Shown here one piece after another: positions 18,130 to 26,691 of a stretch of 64,000 nt of DNA; positions within the stretch are counted from its first letter, which is position 1; the number at the start of each line of letters is the position of its first letter. Position numbers and translations under genes: made by a program. A model generated the notes under the pieces. That model saw only the letters and a list, made by a program, of their open reading frames with translations. It was not told the origin of the DNA and searched no databases. The stretch lies in NCBI GenBank assembly GCA_947494305.1, contig CANLUL010000001.1, forward strand, positions 1,715,596-1,779,595. The letters are read 5' to 3'. The stretch is from an uncultured Sphingomonadaceae bacterium (lineage in GTDB: Bacteria; Pseudomonadota; Alphaproteobacteria; Sphingomonadales; Sphingomonadaceae).

Positions 18130-20169
18130 TCATGTCATCGACAAGCGAGCCTTTAATTTCTTAATGTCGCGATCATAAGCGCGAAGTTTTTTAGCTTTTA
18201 GTTTGTCGCTATCTTCGCATTTTGCGACCTCCGCACGGTCATGTTCAAGACCCCGTAATGTAATCTTCATCAGTTTTTTTTGATCGATACTGACTTTAAT
18301 CGTGCCGCAACCTGCTATTGCAGCGAGCGTATGGTTGGTGAGCTCGGTTTTCCGACCGCCAAAAGCAAATTGCTTGTTCATCGAGGCGCAATCCAGTTGA
18401 GGATCTGTGACTGCACGAGTAGGTTTGGCAGGGCGTGGTGCACGAGGCGGTTTTGGTGCAAAAGATATCTCTGATACCTGGTTAGCAATGCTCCATATAC
18501 GAGAAGAATGGCGTTTGGCTTCCCTTGCCTGCCGTTCTGCTTCCTTCACTGAGCGCTCAACCTCACGCTGACTTTCTCGCATGGCTCGTTCAGCCTCACG
18601 GCGCGCTTCTTCCAAATCGCGTTCGATTTCAATCATTTCCATGCGCATTTCACGCTGTTGCTCTTTCATCTCTCTTTTGTGCTCGCGCATTTCACGTTCA
18701 TGTTCGCGCAATTCGGCATCCGCTTCACGACGAGACTCTTCCGCCTCTCTGACTTGTTCACGAATTTCTTGGGCGCTCAGTCTTTGGTTTGTGCGCAGAA
18801 CAATAGTCCGACCATCATGTTTGATCCGGTGTACAAATTGTTCATCATTTTCGAAATCCTTGGAGCCATTTAGCATAGTGATGTTGACCACATCGTCATT
18901 GCTATCCCGTGATACGGGTTCAGGCCATTCAGGAGAAGTCGGTTGGGAAGGAGCTTTCGGAGACACGAATGACCGCGATGGAGATGGCGGCTTCGGCGGC
19001 GTTAAATTACCGATTGTCGTTCCAGTCAACTTCGTCGCCCGAAGGCTCAATTCTTCGTCCGTTAGCTTTTCTGTTGTCAAGAATTCAAAATTTTGGCCAC
19101 CACTACGTATCCGATATCGAAATTTGCCTTGATATTCCTCGCCAACGATAGAAAATTTATCGTCCGAGAAAACAAAGAATGCATCTGAGGTAACGGCAAG
19201 TCCCTCCGCTACCGGCTGAGCTTCCTCTACAATATTTGACTCAGTATACACCACAGTTGCAGTTGCTGGCAGTGCGACAATGGTGCTCGCACCAACCATT
19301 AACATACCCAGCTTTTTGCGAAAACCGGATTGTTCGCCTTTACCCAACATCTTCAAACGACCTTTAATCTTGTCCTTCTGATTAAGCGGACTGACAAAAC
19401 CCAATTGGTGACCAGAGGCTGACTTAGCGATCGTGCGGCCATATACTGCACGCACCTCTCTGCCACTTTTCTGCAAGATACGCGCATCGCAAGCGGTTTC
19501 CTGATCCTCACGAAACGCGACCCATGCAAACCAAGCTACTGGATTGAACCAATGCAGCGAAAGCAATAGCAGTCCGGCGAAATTGGCAAACAGATCACCA
19601 GCTTCATGATGTGCGATCTCATGCTCCAAAACCAGTTCGCGTTCACGAGGCGAATAGTTGCGGAAAAAATTGGTTGGAACTGCAATATATTTTTGAAACA
19701 AACCAAATGCCAATGGCCCGCCGACGGCGGCTGTTTCCAAAATGCGAATATTGCCATGGCGACCAACCAGCTGACCGTCAGACACAATGTCTTCACGGAA
19801 CTGTGTGTAGGACGCCAATTTGCTGATGAACAGCATTCCAGCACCACCTGCCCATATGATTAGTACGATCAGAAACCAATCAACAGACGCTAGGGCACCG
19901 CCGCTAACCTGCTCAGTAGGTACAACCATTACCAGTTCGGATATTGTGGCCGCAGCTACGCCCGATGGTTCGACCGTTTCCACAATAGCGGGAGCCTCCA
20001 ACGTCAAAATTGGCATAAACAGTCGCGCTACCGGCAAAGCCCAAAGCGCATAGGCAACTTTGGCGCCAAAATAGTGACTTACGGGTTTACGGATCAACAG
20101 GACAAACGCCATAAGCAGCGTCATCGATATCATCGTGTCCAGTATCCATTGGTTCACTTCGGCGCTCAT
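18130..20169 (-). CDS. M56/BlaR1-type membrane metallopeptidase with long charged coiled coil
   Basis: A 679-residue sensor-protease paired with the BlaI-type repressor. The N-terminal part has transmembrane segments (about residues 10-27, 36-56 and 96-116) and a cytoplasmic zinc-protease loop with HEIAH (183-187) and the downstream EDQETACDAR motif (221-230). A further transmembrane helix (about 288-306) leads to an extracytoplasmic region with no penicillin-binding domain. Instead there is a Pro/Ser-rich linker (390-420), a Glu/Arg-rich coiled coil (465-555) and a small C-terminal domain with Cys593, Cys621 and Cys651. BlaR1 proteins cleave or inactivate BlaI on sensing a signal; here the signal is unknown. 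The start overlaps the blaI stop by 4 bases. Confidence 0.85.
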   Translation of the reverse strand: MSAEVNQWILDTMISMTLLMAFVLLIRKPVSHYFGAKVAYALWALPVARLFMPILTLEAPAIVETVEPSGVAAATISELVMVVPTEQVSGGALASVDWFLIVLIIWAGGAGMLFISKLASYTQFREDIVSDGQLVGRHGNIRILETAAVGGPLAFGLFQKYIAVPTNFFRNYSPRERELVLEHEIAHHEAGDLFANFAGLLLLSLHWFNPVAWFAWVAFREDQETACDARILQKSGREVRAVYGRTIAKSASGHQLGFVSPLNQKDKIKGRLKMLGKGEQSGFRKKLGMLMVGASTIVALPATATVVYTESNIVEEAQPVAEGLAVTSDAFFVFSDDKFSIVGEEYQGKFRYRIRSGGQNFEFLTTEKLTDEELSLRATKLTGTTIGNLTPPKPPSPSRSFVSPKAPSQPTSPEWPEPVSRDSNDDVVNITMLNGSKDFENDEQFVHRIKHDGRTIVLRTNQRLSAQEIREQVREAEESRREADAELREHEREMREHKREMKEQQREMRMEMIEIERDLEEARREAERAMRESQREVERSVKEAERQAREAKRHSSRIWSIANQVSEISFAPKPPRAPRPAKPTRAVTDPQLDCASMNKQFAFGGRKTELTNHTLAAIAGCGTIKVSIDQKKLMKITLRGLEHDRAEVAKCEDSDKLKAKKLRAYDRDIKKLKARLSMT

Positions 20170-20534
20170 CCCTTCAACTCCCTTAAAAGCTCCTCAATTT
20201 CACGGATGTCATCGGCGCTCAGTTCATCGGCTTCCGCCAGATGAGCAACCAATGGTGTGACTTTCCCCCCGAAAAGACGATCAACAAATTTGCGTGAGAC
20301 ACCAGCAAGGTAAATGTCCCTCTCAACCAGCGGTGAATAAAGAAAACGGCGGCCATCGCGTTCTGTGCCAACGACAGCTTTGGTGGCAAGGCGAGACAAA
20401 AGCGTCTTAACGGTCTGCAAAGACCAATCCTTTTCAGTGACCACCTGATCGGCCACTTCGGTGGCCGTAAGCGGTGACTGTTTCCAGAGCACTTCCATGA
20501 TTTCATGCTCGGCATCACTAATGCGTTCGACCAT
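20166..20534 (-). CDS. BlaI/MecI/CopY-family transcriptional repressor
   Basis: A 122-residue winged-helix repressor. The DNA-binding part (residues 1-70) shows the family pattern: ISDAEHEIMEVLW, then LTATEVADQV, and WSLQTVKTLLSRLATK as recognition helix; the C-terminal part (75-122) is the dimerisation and protease-target region. It is coupled to the M56 protease gene. A perfect BlaI-type palindrome 30 bases upstream of its ATG implies autoregulation. No beta-lactamase gene is adjacent. Confidence 0.92.
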   Translation of the reverse strand: MVERISDAEHEIMEVLWKQSPLTATEVADQVVTEKDWSLQTVKTLLSRLATKAVVGTERDGRRFLYSPLVERDIYLAGVSRKFVDRLFGGKVTPLVAHLAEADELSADDIREIEELLRELKG

Positions 20535-20563
20535 GATTACTCTCCCCGCGAATCCAACTAGTG

Positions 20564-20598
20564 ACTACACCTGTAGTTTTATTGACCACAAATGTAAA
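20564..20598. promoter_or_regulatory. two BlaI-type operators upstream of blaI
   Basis: ACTACA-CC-TGTAGT (20564-20577) is a perfect dyad with the TACA/TGTA core bound by BlaI and MecI repressors. A weaker copy, ACCACA-AA-TGTAAA (20585-20598), has its centre 21 bp away, two helical turns. Both lie in the blaI promoter region. Binding is inferred from family knowledge. Confidence 0.75.
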
Positions 20599-20807
20599 CA
20601 GTCGGCAACAACAGGGATTGTTGTTCGTCAGTCAAAATCGGTTGTTTGTCGAATTTTCTTCGCCCACCGAATGCCCTTCGTTTGTCGAGTTTTCTTACAA
20701 TTTTACACGGGTTAAAGCCCCGTTAACCAGCTAAGTGACTAAAAAATATGATAGTGTCAAAACTGGCACGTGTGATGCTTCGTAATCGTTGTTCCTATTG
20801 TTTCACA

Positions 20808-20935
20808 CCGGGCACCCACCCGGCCCAAAATGAGGGGGACGGCGTACTGGTCTCCGCTGTCCCCTCCCATTTTAAGAAGAGATTACATACACTACCCAAA
20901 TGCAAAGCGGCTCGGTACTCCTATACCGGGCCGCT
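20808..20935. ncRNA. hairpin-rich noncoding stretch, candidate structured RNA
   Basis: Within the 476-base gap between blaI and the DUF202 gene three inverted repeats follow each other: CCGGG/CCCGG (20808-20823); a long imperfect stem whose arms are 20827-20844 and 20855-20873, starting AAAATG and ending CATTTT; and AGCGGCTCGGTA/TACCGGGCCGCT (20906-20935, 12 bp with one G-T wobble). No ORF with coding character covers them. Strand, promoter and ends are not determined. The rest of the gap (20600-20807) is AT-rich and holds GGTTAA/TTAACC (20710-20728) but no gene that I can support. Confidence 0.4.
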
Positions 20936-21010
20936 CTTGATTCTGGCGTCCGGCAAGAACACTTTGTCATCCGTTGTGGTTTTCGCCTTAATATTGGCTA
21001 TGATAAAAAC

Positions 21011-21397
21011 ATGAGCAACAACAAAAAAACAAACACGGAACTTGCGGAGGACAGAACAGATTGGGCGGAGGATCGCACAGTTCTCGCCAATGAACGTACT
21101 TTTGCTGGGTGGATGCGTACTGGGCTTGCTGCCGTGGGTATCGGCCTTGGTTTTAACGCTCTGTTTGGCAAGCTGGAGCCTTGGTGGCTACCACGCCTGA
21201 TCGCCACGATTTTTATCGTGATCGGGCTGTTTATTTTTTACATGGCACAGCGCAATGGCCGCAAGGTTCAAGACCGGCTGCAGGCACATGATGCAATTCC
21301 TATGCAGGGAATGAATCTTCAACTAATTGCAGGATTTATGGCGTTAGGCAGCGCCAGTCTAGCTGTGGGAATGTGGCTGATTGAAATTCCGGACTAG
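21011..21397 (+). CDS. DUF202 (YidH-like) inner-membrane protein
   Basis: A 128-residue protein of the YidH/DUF202 family. A charged N-terminus with ELAEDRTDWAEDRT is followed by LANERTFAGWMRTGLA, the family signature, and three transmembrane helices (about residues 45-60, 68-85 and 103-122). The ATG at 21011 is the family-like start; an in-frame frame extends upstream to 20900 through the hairpin region and lacks family similarity. Function is unknown. The stop lies 3 bases from the convergent glutaredoxin gene. Confidence 0.82.
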   Translation: MSNNKKTNTELAEDRTDWAEDRTVLANERTFAGWMRTGLAAVGIGLGFNALFGKLEPWWLPRLIATIFIVIGLFIFYMAQRNGRKVQDRLQAHDAIPMQGMNLQLIAGFMALGSASLAVGMWLIEIPD

Positions 21398-21400
21398 GAG

Positions 21401-21733
21401 TTAACTTTCAGCTGGCGCAACCTTTTTCTCGGCCATCAATTCACCAAGCTCGCCAGCTTCATACATTTCCATCATGATATCACTGCCGCCAATAAATTCA
21501 CCTTTGACATAAAGTTGGGGAATGGTCGGCCAGTCAGAAAATTCTTTTATGCCCTGACGCACTTCCATGTCCTGCAGGACGTCGACGGATTCGAAGCCAA
21601 CACCCAGGTGCTCGAGGATCGCCACCGCCTTGCTTGAGAAGCCACATTGCGGGAAAAGCGGCGTGCCTTTCATGAAAAGCACAACATCGTTGTTTTTTAC
21701 AACACCGTCAATTTTTGCGTTTACATCGGTCAT
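21401..21733 (-). CDS. grxD: monothiol glutaredoxin, Grx4 type
   Basis: Carries and transfers 2Fe-2S clusters together with BolA proteins. The 110-residue protein has the CGFS active site at residues 30-33, the GTPLFPQ lead-in, the TIPQLYVKGEFIGGSD glutathione-binding loop and a short C-terminal acidic tail. The gene lies just downstream of a bolA gene, a conserved pairing that matches their physical interaction. Confidence 0.94.
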   Translation of the reverse strand: MTDVNAKIDGVVKNNDVVLFMKGTPLFPQCGFSSKAVAILEHLGVGFESVDVLQDMEVRQGIKEFSDWPTIPQLYVKGEFIGGSDIMMEMYEAGELGELMAEKKVAPAES

Positions 21734-21743
21734 ATCTATTCTC

Positions 21744-21977
21744 CTATTCAGGAACGGCCGTGGTTAACTGCAGCGCGTGCAATTCTCCACCCATTTTACC
21801 CTTCAGCGCTGCATATACAGCCTGATGTTGCTTAACGCGGTTCATGCCAGCAAAGGCAGCAGAAGTGACCTTCGCGGCATAATGATCGCCGTCGCCCGCC
21901 AAGTCGGTGATTTCCACCACCGCATCGGGGAAGGCTTCTACAATCATCGCCTCTATGTCTTCGCTAGCCATTGGCAT
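21744..21977 (-). CDS. BolA family protein
   Basis: A 77-residue BolA/IbaG-like protein: short N-terminal helix, DGDHYAAKVTSAAFAGMNRVKQHQAVYAAL core with the conserved histidine of the cluster site (split here about residues 30-59), and GGELHALQLTT end with a second histidine. It acts with the monothiol glutaredoxin encoded 10 bases downstream in iron-sulfur handling. The start may be the ATG at 21977 or the one at 21971; no clear ribosome binding site separates them. Confidence 0.9.
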   Translation of the reverse strand: MPMASEDIEAMIVEAFPDAVVEITDLAGDGDHYAAKVTSAAFAGMNRVKQHQAVYAALKGKMGGELHALQLTTAVPE

Positions 21978-21983
21978 TTCAGG

Positions 21984-22310
21984 TTACTCGTTTTCTTCAA
22001 TAAACTGACGGCGCGCTTCATCCATATTTTCTTCGAGCGCGGCACGGATAGCGGCATCATCGACATCGGTATTCGTCGCTTCGAAATCACCAAGAAGCTT
22101 GCGGATCACATCTTCGTCGCCGGCTTCTTCAAAATCGGCTTCAACTACTTCTTTGGCATAGGCTGCGATTTCGTCACCGCTTTTGCCCATTTGGGCCGCA
22201 GCCCATTCACCGACGAGACGATTGCGCCGCGCCGTTACCTTGAATTGTAGTTCAGCATCGCGGGCAAATTTATTCTCAAATGCTTTTTGCCGGTCGTTGA
22301 AATCAGCCAT
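21984..22310 (-). CDS. DUF1476 protein, ATP synthase inhibitor subunit zeta
   Basis: A 108-residue all-alpha protein of the alphaproteobacterial DUF1476 family, whose Paracoccus member inhibits F1-ATPase through its N-terminus. Seen here are the MADFNDRQKAFENKFA start, RNRLVGEWAAAQMG, and the acidic helix ending EARRQFIEENE. The family is almost confined to alphaproteobacteria, which supports the taxonomic reading. It lies 6 bases upstream of bolA on the same transcript. Confidence 0.9.
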   Translation of the reverse strand: MADFNDRQKAFENKFARDAELQFKVTARRNRLVGEWAAAQMGKSGDEIAAYAKEVVEADFEEAGDEDVIRKLLGDFEATNTDVDDAAIRAALEENMDEARRQFIEENE

Positions 22311-22393
22311 GTAAATCCCTCAAAATATTGTTTCTTTAAAATAGGAATACCCACTTGTTTGGACAAGGGGACGCTCCTGTTTAATGGAAAAGT

Positions 22394-23392
22394 TTAATCG
22401 GCTACTTTAACAACCAATTTCCCGATCGCACCGCGGTCGGCCATCTTCTGGATCGCTTGACCGGCATCTTCAAAAGCAAAAGTCTCTGAAACGCGCGGTT
22501 GGATCATCCCTTGATCCCAGAGTTTGAACAGCCGGTTGATGTGCGCCCGGTTCGCCTTGGGATCACGTGCGGCAAAAGCGCCCCAAAAGACGCCTGCAAC
22601 ATCACAGGATTTGAGCAACGTGAGGTTTAAAGGTAGTTTGGCGATTCCTGCGGGGAAACCAACGACAAGAAAGCGCCCTTCCCAACCGATCGAACGCACA
22701 GCTGGTTCGCTATAGTCGCCGCCGACCGCGTCATAGATCACATCATATCCGCCCGGAGCAGCGGCCTTAAACTGATTGGCCAGTGCCTTGGACTGGTCTT
22801 TGTCAAATGGCGCTCGTTCATAAACGACTGTTTCATCTGCGCCTGCCTCACGGCAGAAAGCCGCTTTTTCTTCAGAGGATACCGCCGCAACGACCCGCGC
22901 GCCGAAGGCTTTGCCTAATTCAACGGCTGCGATACCAACACCACCCGATGCCCCAAGCACCAGAAGATCATCTCCTTCTTTGATATGACCACGGTCAACC
23001 AAAGCATGAATGGATGTGCCATAGGTCAGGATCAACGCCGATGCGTCATCATGTGAGACGCTATCGGGAATTTTGAAAACTGCATTTTGATCGACGGCAA
23101 CTTTTTCAACTAAACCACCATGCCCGGTTGTTGAGGCAACGCGGTCGCCAACTTTCAGACCGGTTACGCCTTCGCCTAATTCGGAAACTACGCCCGAAAC
23201 TTCACCGCCGGGTGCAAAGGGACGCTCCGGTTTAAACTGATACAAATCCTGAATAATCAATACATCAGGATAGTTGATGGAACAGGCTTTAACATCGATG
23301 ACAACCTGGCCTTTTCCCACTTTTGGATCATCAACCTCAATCATTTCCAATGTATCTGGACCGCCAACTTTTGTGGACATTAAAGCTTTCAT
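22394..23392 (-). CDS. NADPH:quinone oxidoreductase-like MDR protein
   Basis: A 332-residue zinc-independent medium-chain dehydrogenase/reductase. The GroES-like N-terminal half begins MKALMSTKVGGPDTLE and lacks the zinc-binding cysteine cluster; the Rossmann half has LVLGASGGVGIAAVELGKA about residues 143-161 and the RFLVVGFPAG strand later. GGAAGG precedes the ATG. Family members reduce quinones or enoyl compounds with NADPH; the substrate here is unknown. It is in line with leuD upstream, 29 bases apart. Confidence 0.88.
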   Translation of the reverse strand: MKALMSTKVGGPDTLEMIEVDDPKVGKGQVVIDVKACSINYPDVLIIQDLYQFKPERPFAPGGEVSGVVSELGEGVTGLKVGDRVASTTGHGGLVEKVAVDQNAVFKIPDSVSHDDASALILTYGTSIHALVDRGHIKEGDDLLVLGASGGVGIAAVELGKAFGARVVAAVSSEEKAAFCREAGADETVVYERAPFDKDQSKALANQFKAAAPGGYDVIYDAVGGDYSEPAVRSIGWEGRFLVVGFPAGIAKLPLNLTLLKSCDVAGVFWGAFAARDPKANRAHINRLFKLWDQGMIQPRVSETFAFEDAGQAIQKMADRGAIGKLVVKVAD

Positions 23393-23421
23393 TTTGTTTC
23401 CTTCCCTGGAACTATGGATTT

Positions 23422-24015
23422 TCAGGCAGCTTGGGGGTTATTCCAGGGCTGCGCAGAATCGATGCGTTTTTCGTAAGTTTCTATGGCATCGGATTTCGCC
23501 AATGTCAGGTCTATTTCATCGGTTCCTTCTGATAAGCACTGATGACGGAAAGGATCCATTTCAAATGTGAAGCGATCCTGAAATGGCGTTGTAACGCTCA
23601 TGCTTTCCATATCGACGGTAATGGGATCGGTTTTTGCGACTTCCATCAATCGATCAATTGCTTCTTGCGGTAAGGCGATCGCAAGCAAGCCGTTTTTGAA
23701 AGCGTTTCCAGAAAATATATCAGAAAAGCTGGGCGCAATGACGGCCTTGATACCCATATCATCCATAGCCCAGGCCGCATGCTCACGGCTAGAGCCGCAA
23801 CCAAAATTATCACCGGCAATCAGGATATTCGCACCTGAATATTCGGGATCGTCAAAGACATTCCCATCCTGCGCGCGCACCGTTTCAAAGGCACCTTCAC
23901 CCAGTCCATCTCGGGAAATCGTCTTCAACCATTTGGCCGGAATGATGACATCGGTGTCAACATTCTTCTGACCAAAGGGATAGGCACGGCCTTCGACTTG
24001 TTTGACCGGCTTCAT
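23422..24015 (-). CDS. leuD: 3-isopropylmalate dehydratase small subunit
   Basis: Forms with LeuC the isomerase of leucine synthesis that converts 2- to 3-isopropylmalate. The 197 residues have the swivel-domain signatures [12 protein letters not shown] about residues 22-33, [18 protein letters not shown] (about 63-80) and [11 protein letters not shown] about 106. The start overlaps the end of the small gene at 24012 by 4 bases, linking it to leuC through that gene. Confidence 0.95.
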   Translation of the reverse strand: MKPVKQVEGRAYPFGQKNVDTDVIIPAKWLKTISRDGLGEGAFETVRAQDGNVFDDPEYSGANILIAGDNFGCGSSREHAAWAMDDMGIKAVIAPSFSDIFSGNAFKNGLLAIALPQEAIDRLMEVAKTDPITVDMESMSVTTPFQDRFTFEMDPFRHQCLSEGTDEIDLTLAKSDAIETYEKRIDSAQPWNNPQAA

Positions 24016-24251
24016 TCCGTATCGTCTCCAGCTTCATCATCAACGGGTTCATTTTCATAGCGCGTTTTCGAACTGCCCGTTTTTTGTTCATCTATTTTAC
24101 GCATCTTGTGACGGCCCGCATACATCAAGGCCGCTGCAACAGCTGCAGAACCAACGGCGGCACCAACCTTGGCACCGGTGGACCATTTTCCTGATTTTTT
24201 ATCCTCACCATCTTCTTTGGTATCGGGCTTTTTATCTTCATCGCTCATCAT
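24012..24251 (-). CDS. small hypothetical protein between leuC and leuD
   Basis: A 79-residue protein with a highly charged Lys/Asp/Glu N-terminus (residues 1-24), one Ala/Gly-rich hydrophobic helix (about 26-46) and an acidic tail. It would be a single-pass membrane protein. I recognise no family. It starts 6 bases after leuC and overlaps leuD by 4 bases, so it is translated as part of the leucine operon. Low complexity makes homology claims unsafe. Confidence 0.7.
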   Translation of the reverse strand: MMSDEDKKPDTKEDGEDKKSGKWSTGAKVGAAVGSAAVAAALMYAGRHKMRKIDEQKTGSSKTRYENEPVDDEAGDDTE

Positions 24252-24257
24252 ATTTTC

Positions 24258-25688
24258 CTATTTAACCAGCTCGCGCACGTCGGTCAGCTTTCCTGTTACC
24301 GCGGCAGCAGCCGCCATGGCAGGTGACATAAGGTGCGTTCTAGCACCAGGGCCCTGCCGTCCCACAAAATTGCGATTGGAAGTGGATGCACAGCGTTCAC
24401 CCGCTGGCACTTTGTCGGGGTTCATACCGAGACAAGCCGAACATCCTGGTTCGCGCCATTCAAATCCTGCTTCGACAAATATCCGATCAAGGCCCTCTTT
24501 CTCGGCCTGCACTTTGACCAGACCGGAACCGGGCACAACGATCGCCCATTTGACATTGTCAGCCTTTTTGCGGCCCTCCAAGACTGCTGCAGCGGCACGC
24601 ATATCTTCAATCCGGCTGTTGGTGCAACTGCCGATGAATATATTCTCCACGGCAACATCACCCATCGCCTGACCTGGTTCAAGGCCCATGTAATCCAGTG
24701 ATTTGCGCGCTGCATCCTGCTTTGAAGCATCGGTAAAACTCTCTGGCTCCGGCACATGACCGCTCACCGGAACCACATCTTCCGGGCTTGTTCCCCAGGT
24801 CACCGTGGGTGCGACATCGGCAGCGTCAATAGTCACGCTCTTGTCGAATTTGGCGCCGTCATCACTCGGCAGTGTTTTCCAATAGGTCACCGCTGCATCC
24901 CAATCGGCACCTTTCGGAGCCATTGGACGGCCTTTCAAATAATCAAATGTTTTCTGATCCGGCGCGATCAAACCGGCGCGAGCGCCCGCCTCAATCGACA
25001 TATTGGAAACCGTCAAACGTCCTTCGATAGACATTTCCTCAAACACTTTTCCGCGATATTCAATGACAAAACCGGTTCCACCTGCAGTGCCAATAACGCC
25101 AATAATATGTAGGATCAGGTCTTTTGGACTGATGCCTGGACCCAAATCGCCCTCAACGCGGATTTCCATGGATTTGGAGCGGGTTAGTTGCAGTGTCTGG
25201 GTCGCTAGCACATGTTCAACTTCGCTGGTCCCAATACCAAAGGCCAGCGCTCCCAAAGCACCATGCGCAGCTGTATGGCTGTCACCGCAAACCAGCGTCG
25301 TGCCAGGCAGCGTAAAGCCCTGCTCGGGGCCGATCACATGGACAATGCCCTGCTTGATATCGCTGGCGCCGATATATTCGATGCCGAAGGCAGGCGCGTT
25401 GGCTTCCAACGCTTCCAGTTGCGCGGCGCTTTGCGGATCAGCGATTGGAATTTTGTTCCCATTCGCATCCAGTCGCGCGGTCGTAGGTAGATTATGGTCA
25501 GGAACCGCCAGCGTCAGATCGGGCCGGCGAACTGTACGGCCCGCCTTGCGCAAACCCTCAAACGCCTGCGGGCTGGTGACTTCATGCACCAAATGCCGGT
25601 CGATATAGATCAGCGCCGTGCCATCATCGCGCTGATCGACGACATGGGCGTCCCATATTTTTTCATATAGTGTTTTTGGTTCGGTCAT
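24258..25688 (-). CDS. leuC: 3-isopropylmalate dehydratase large subunit
   Basis: Catalytic 4Fe-4S subunit of isopropylmalate isomerase. The protein (476 residues from 25688) starts [15 protein letters not shown], contains [14 protein letters not shown] about residue 128, IGSCTNSR about 355 with the first cluster cysteine, and [11 protein letters not shown] about 415 with the other two. An ATG at 25694 is also possible; neither has a strong ribosome binding site. It heads a minus-strand series running to grxD and is divergent from crtZ. No leucine-rich leader peptide was found upstream. Confidence 0.95.
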   Translation of the reverse strand: MTEPKTLYEKIWDAHVVDQRDDGTALIYIDRHLVHEVTSPQAFEGLRKAGRTVRRPDLTLAVPDHNLPTTARLDANGNKIPIADPQSAAQLEALEANAPAFGIEYIGASDIKQGIVHVIGPEQGFTLPGTTLVCGDSHTAAHGALGALAFGIGTSEVEHVLATQTLQLTRSKSMEIRVEGDLGPGISPKDLILHIIGVIGTAGGTGFVIEYRGKVFEEMSIEGRLTVSNMSIEAGARAGLIAPDQKTFDYLKGRPMAPKGADWDAAVTYWKTLPSDDGAKFDKSVTIDAADVAPTVTWGTSPEDVVPVSGHVPEPESFTDASKQDAARKSLDYMGLEPGQAMGDVAVENIFIGSCTNSRIEDMRAAAAVLEGRKKADNVKWAIVVPGSGLVKVQAEKEGLDRIFVEAGFEWREPGCSACLGMNPDKVPAGERCASTSNRNFVGRQGPGARTHLMSPAMAAAAAVTGKLTDVRELVK

Positions 25689-25791
25689 CGGCATCCCAAT
25701 CTTTAATATGGGGTTTCGTTTAGCCAGATCAATCTCGCGCGCAAGATAGATTTGCCTTCAAAAGCCGATAAAGAGCGACTATCTTCGCAAC

Positions 25792-26307
25792 ATGAGCATT
25801 TTTGCGATCCTTGCTACCATCCTCGCATCCGTCATCATGATGGAGTGTATCGCCTGGGGCGCGCATAAATATATCATGCACGGCTTTGGCTGGGGATGGC
25901 ACCGCGATCATCACGAACCGCATGAAAACAAGCTGGAAAAGAACGATCTTTATGGCTTTGTTGGCGCGGCGATGAGCATTTCGATGTTTGCCATTGGCAG
26001 CCCGCTGATCATGGGCGCCAGCTATTGGGAGCCAGGTACATGGGTTGGTCTCGGTATTATGTTCTACGGTATCATTTACACGCTGGTCCACGACGGCCTG
26101 GTGCATCAGCGTTATTTTAAATATGTTCCAAAGCGCGGCTATGCCAAGCGATTGGTGCAAGCGCACAAGCTGCACCATGCGACTATCGGCAAGGAAGGCG
26201 GCGTCAGTTTTGGTTTTGTATTTGCACGTGATCCAGCGAAGTTAAAGGCGGAGTTGAAGGTGCAGCGGGAGAATGGTGTTGCTGTTGTGCGGGATGCAGT
26301 TGGTTAG
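25792..26307 (+). CDS. crtZ: beta-carotene hydroxylase
   Basis: Membrane di-iron hydroxylase adding 3-hydroxyl groups to beta-carotene in carotenoid synthesis. The 171 residues carry the four histidine motifs of the family: HKYIMH about residue 24, HRDHH about 37, HDGLVHQRY about 99 and HKLHHA about 123, set among four hydrophobic segments. Carotenoid hydroxylation fits the yellow pigments of sphingomonads. No other crt gene is adjacent. Confidence 0.93.
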   Translation: MSIFAILATILASVIMMECIAWGAHKYIMHGFGWGWHRDHHEPHENKLEKNDLYGFVGAAMSISMFAIGSPLIMGASYWEPGTWVGLGIMFYGIIYTLVHDGLVHQRYFKYVPKRGYAKRLVQAHKLHHATIGKEGGVSFGFVFARDPAKLKAELKVQRENGVAVVRDAVG

Positions 26308-26680
26308 GGTAACCGTCTCGTTTTTGATTTTGGGCATTTGCTTATCAGGATGGGCTAAATCTGAACCAACTCAGACGAAATCTTGCGGTCCACCCCCAGC
26401 GAATTGGGTAGATCAAAAGGAAAGTTTAAAATTTCACAACGTACCCGTATTTGAACTTCGGTTGTCTGCACAAGGCAACGTTTATTTAAACAATAGCTCT
26501 GCACCTATTGGAAATTTTGGGGAATTTTTGAGAGAAATGGACGATCTCAATCCAAGTCCCGCATTGTCTCTAAAATTTGAAGGCAACATAAGTTGTTCAA
26601 AAATATATAAAATTAGGGCGTCGATGAACAAAACTACGCTGTGCCAATCCAATAAATGCAGTGAAAACGTTGAATGGTAA
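26294..26680 (+). CDS. hypothetical secreted or anchored protein, ExbD-like periplasmic fold possible
   Basis: About 128 residues. An N-terminal hydrophobic signal segment (residues 1-22, ending near GWAKS) precedes a small domain with four cysteines. The stretch VFELRLSAQGNVYLNN followed by a Pro-containing loop and LSLKFEGNISCSKIY recalls the periplasmic domain of ExbD/TolR, but the match is by eye only. The ATG at 26294 lies inside the end of crtZ; codon use is more A/T-rich than in crtZ. Function unknown. Confidence 0.6.
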   Translation: MQLVRVTVSFLILGICLSGWAKSEPTQTKSCGPPPANWVDQKESLKFHNVPVFELRLSAQGNVYLNNSSAPIGNFGEFLREMDDLNPSPALSLKFEGNISCSKIYKIRASMNKTTLCQSNKCSENVEW

Positions 26681-26691
26681 GCTAAGGCGGA

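Noticed and set aside
20900..21010. Extended N-terminus of the DUF202 protein
   Set aside because: The extra 37 residues are encoded by the hairpin region, have no family similarity, and the ATG at 21011 gives the standard DUF202 start.
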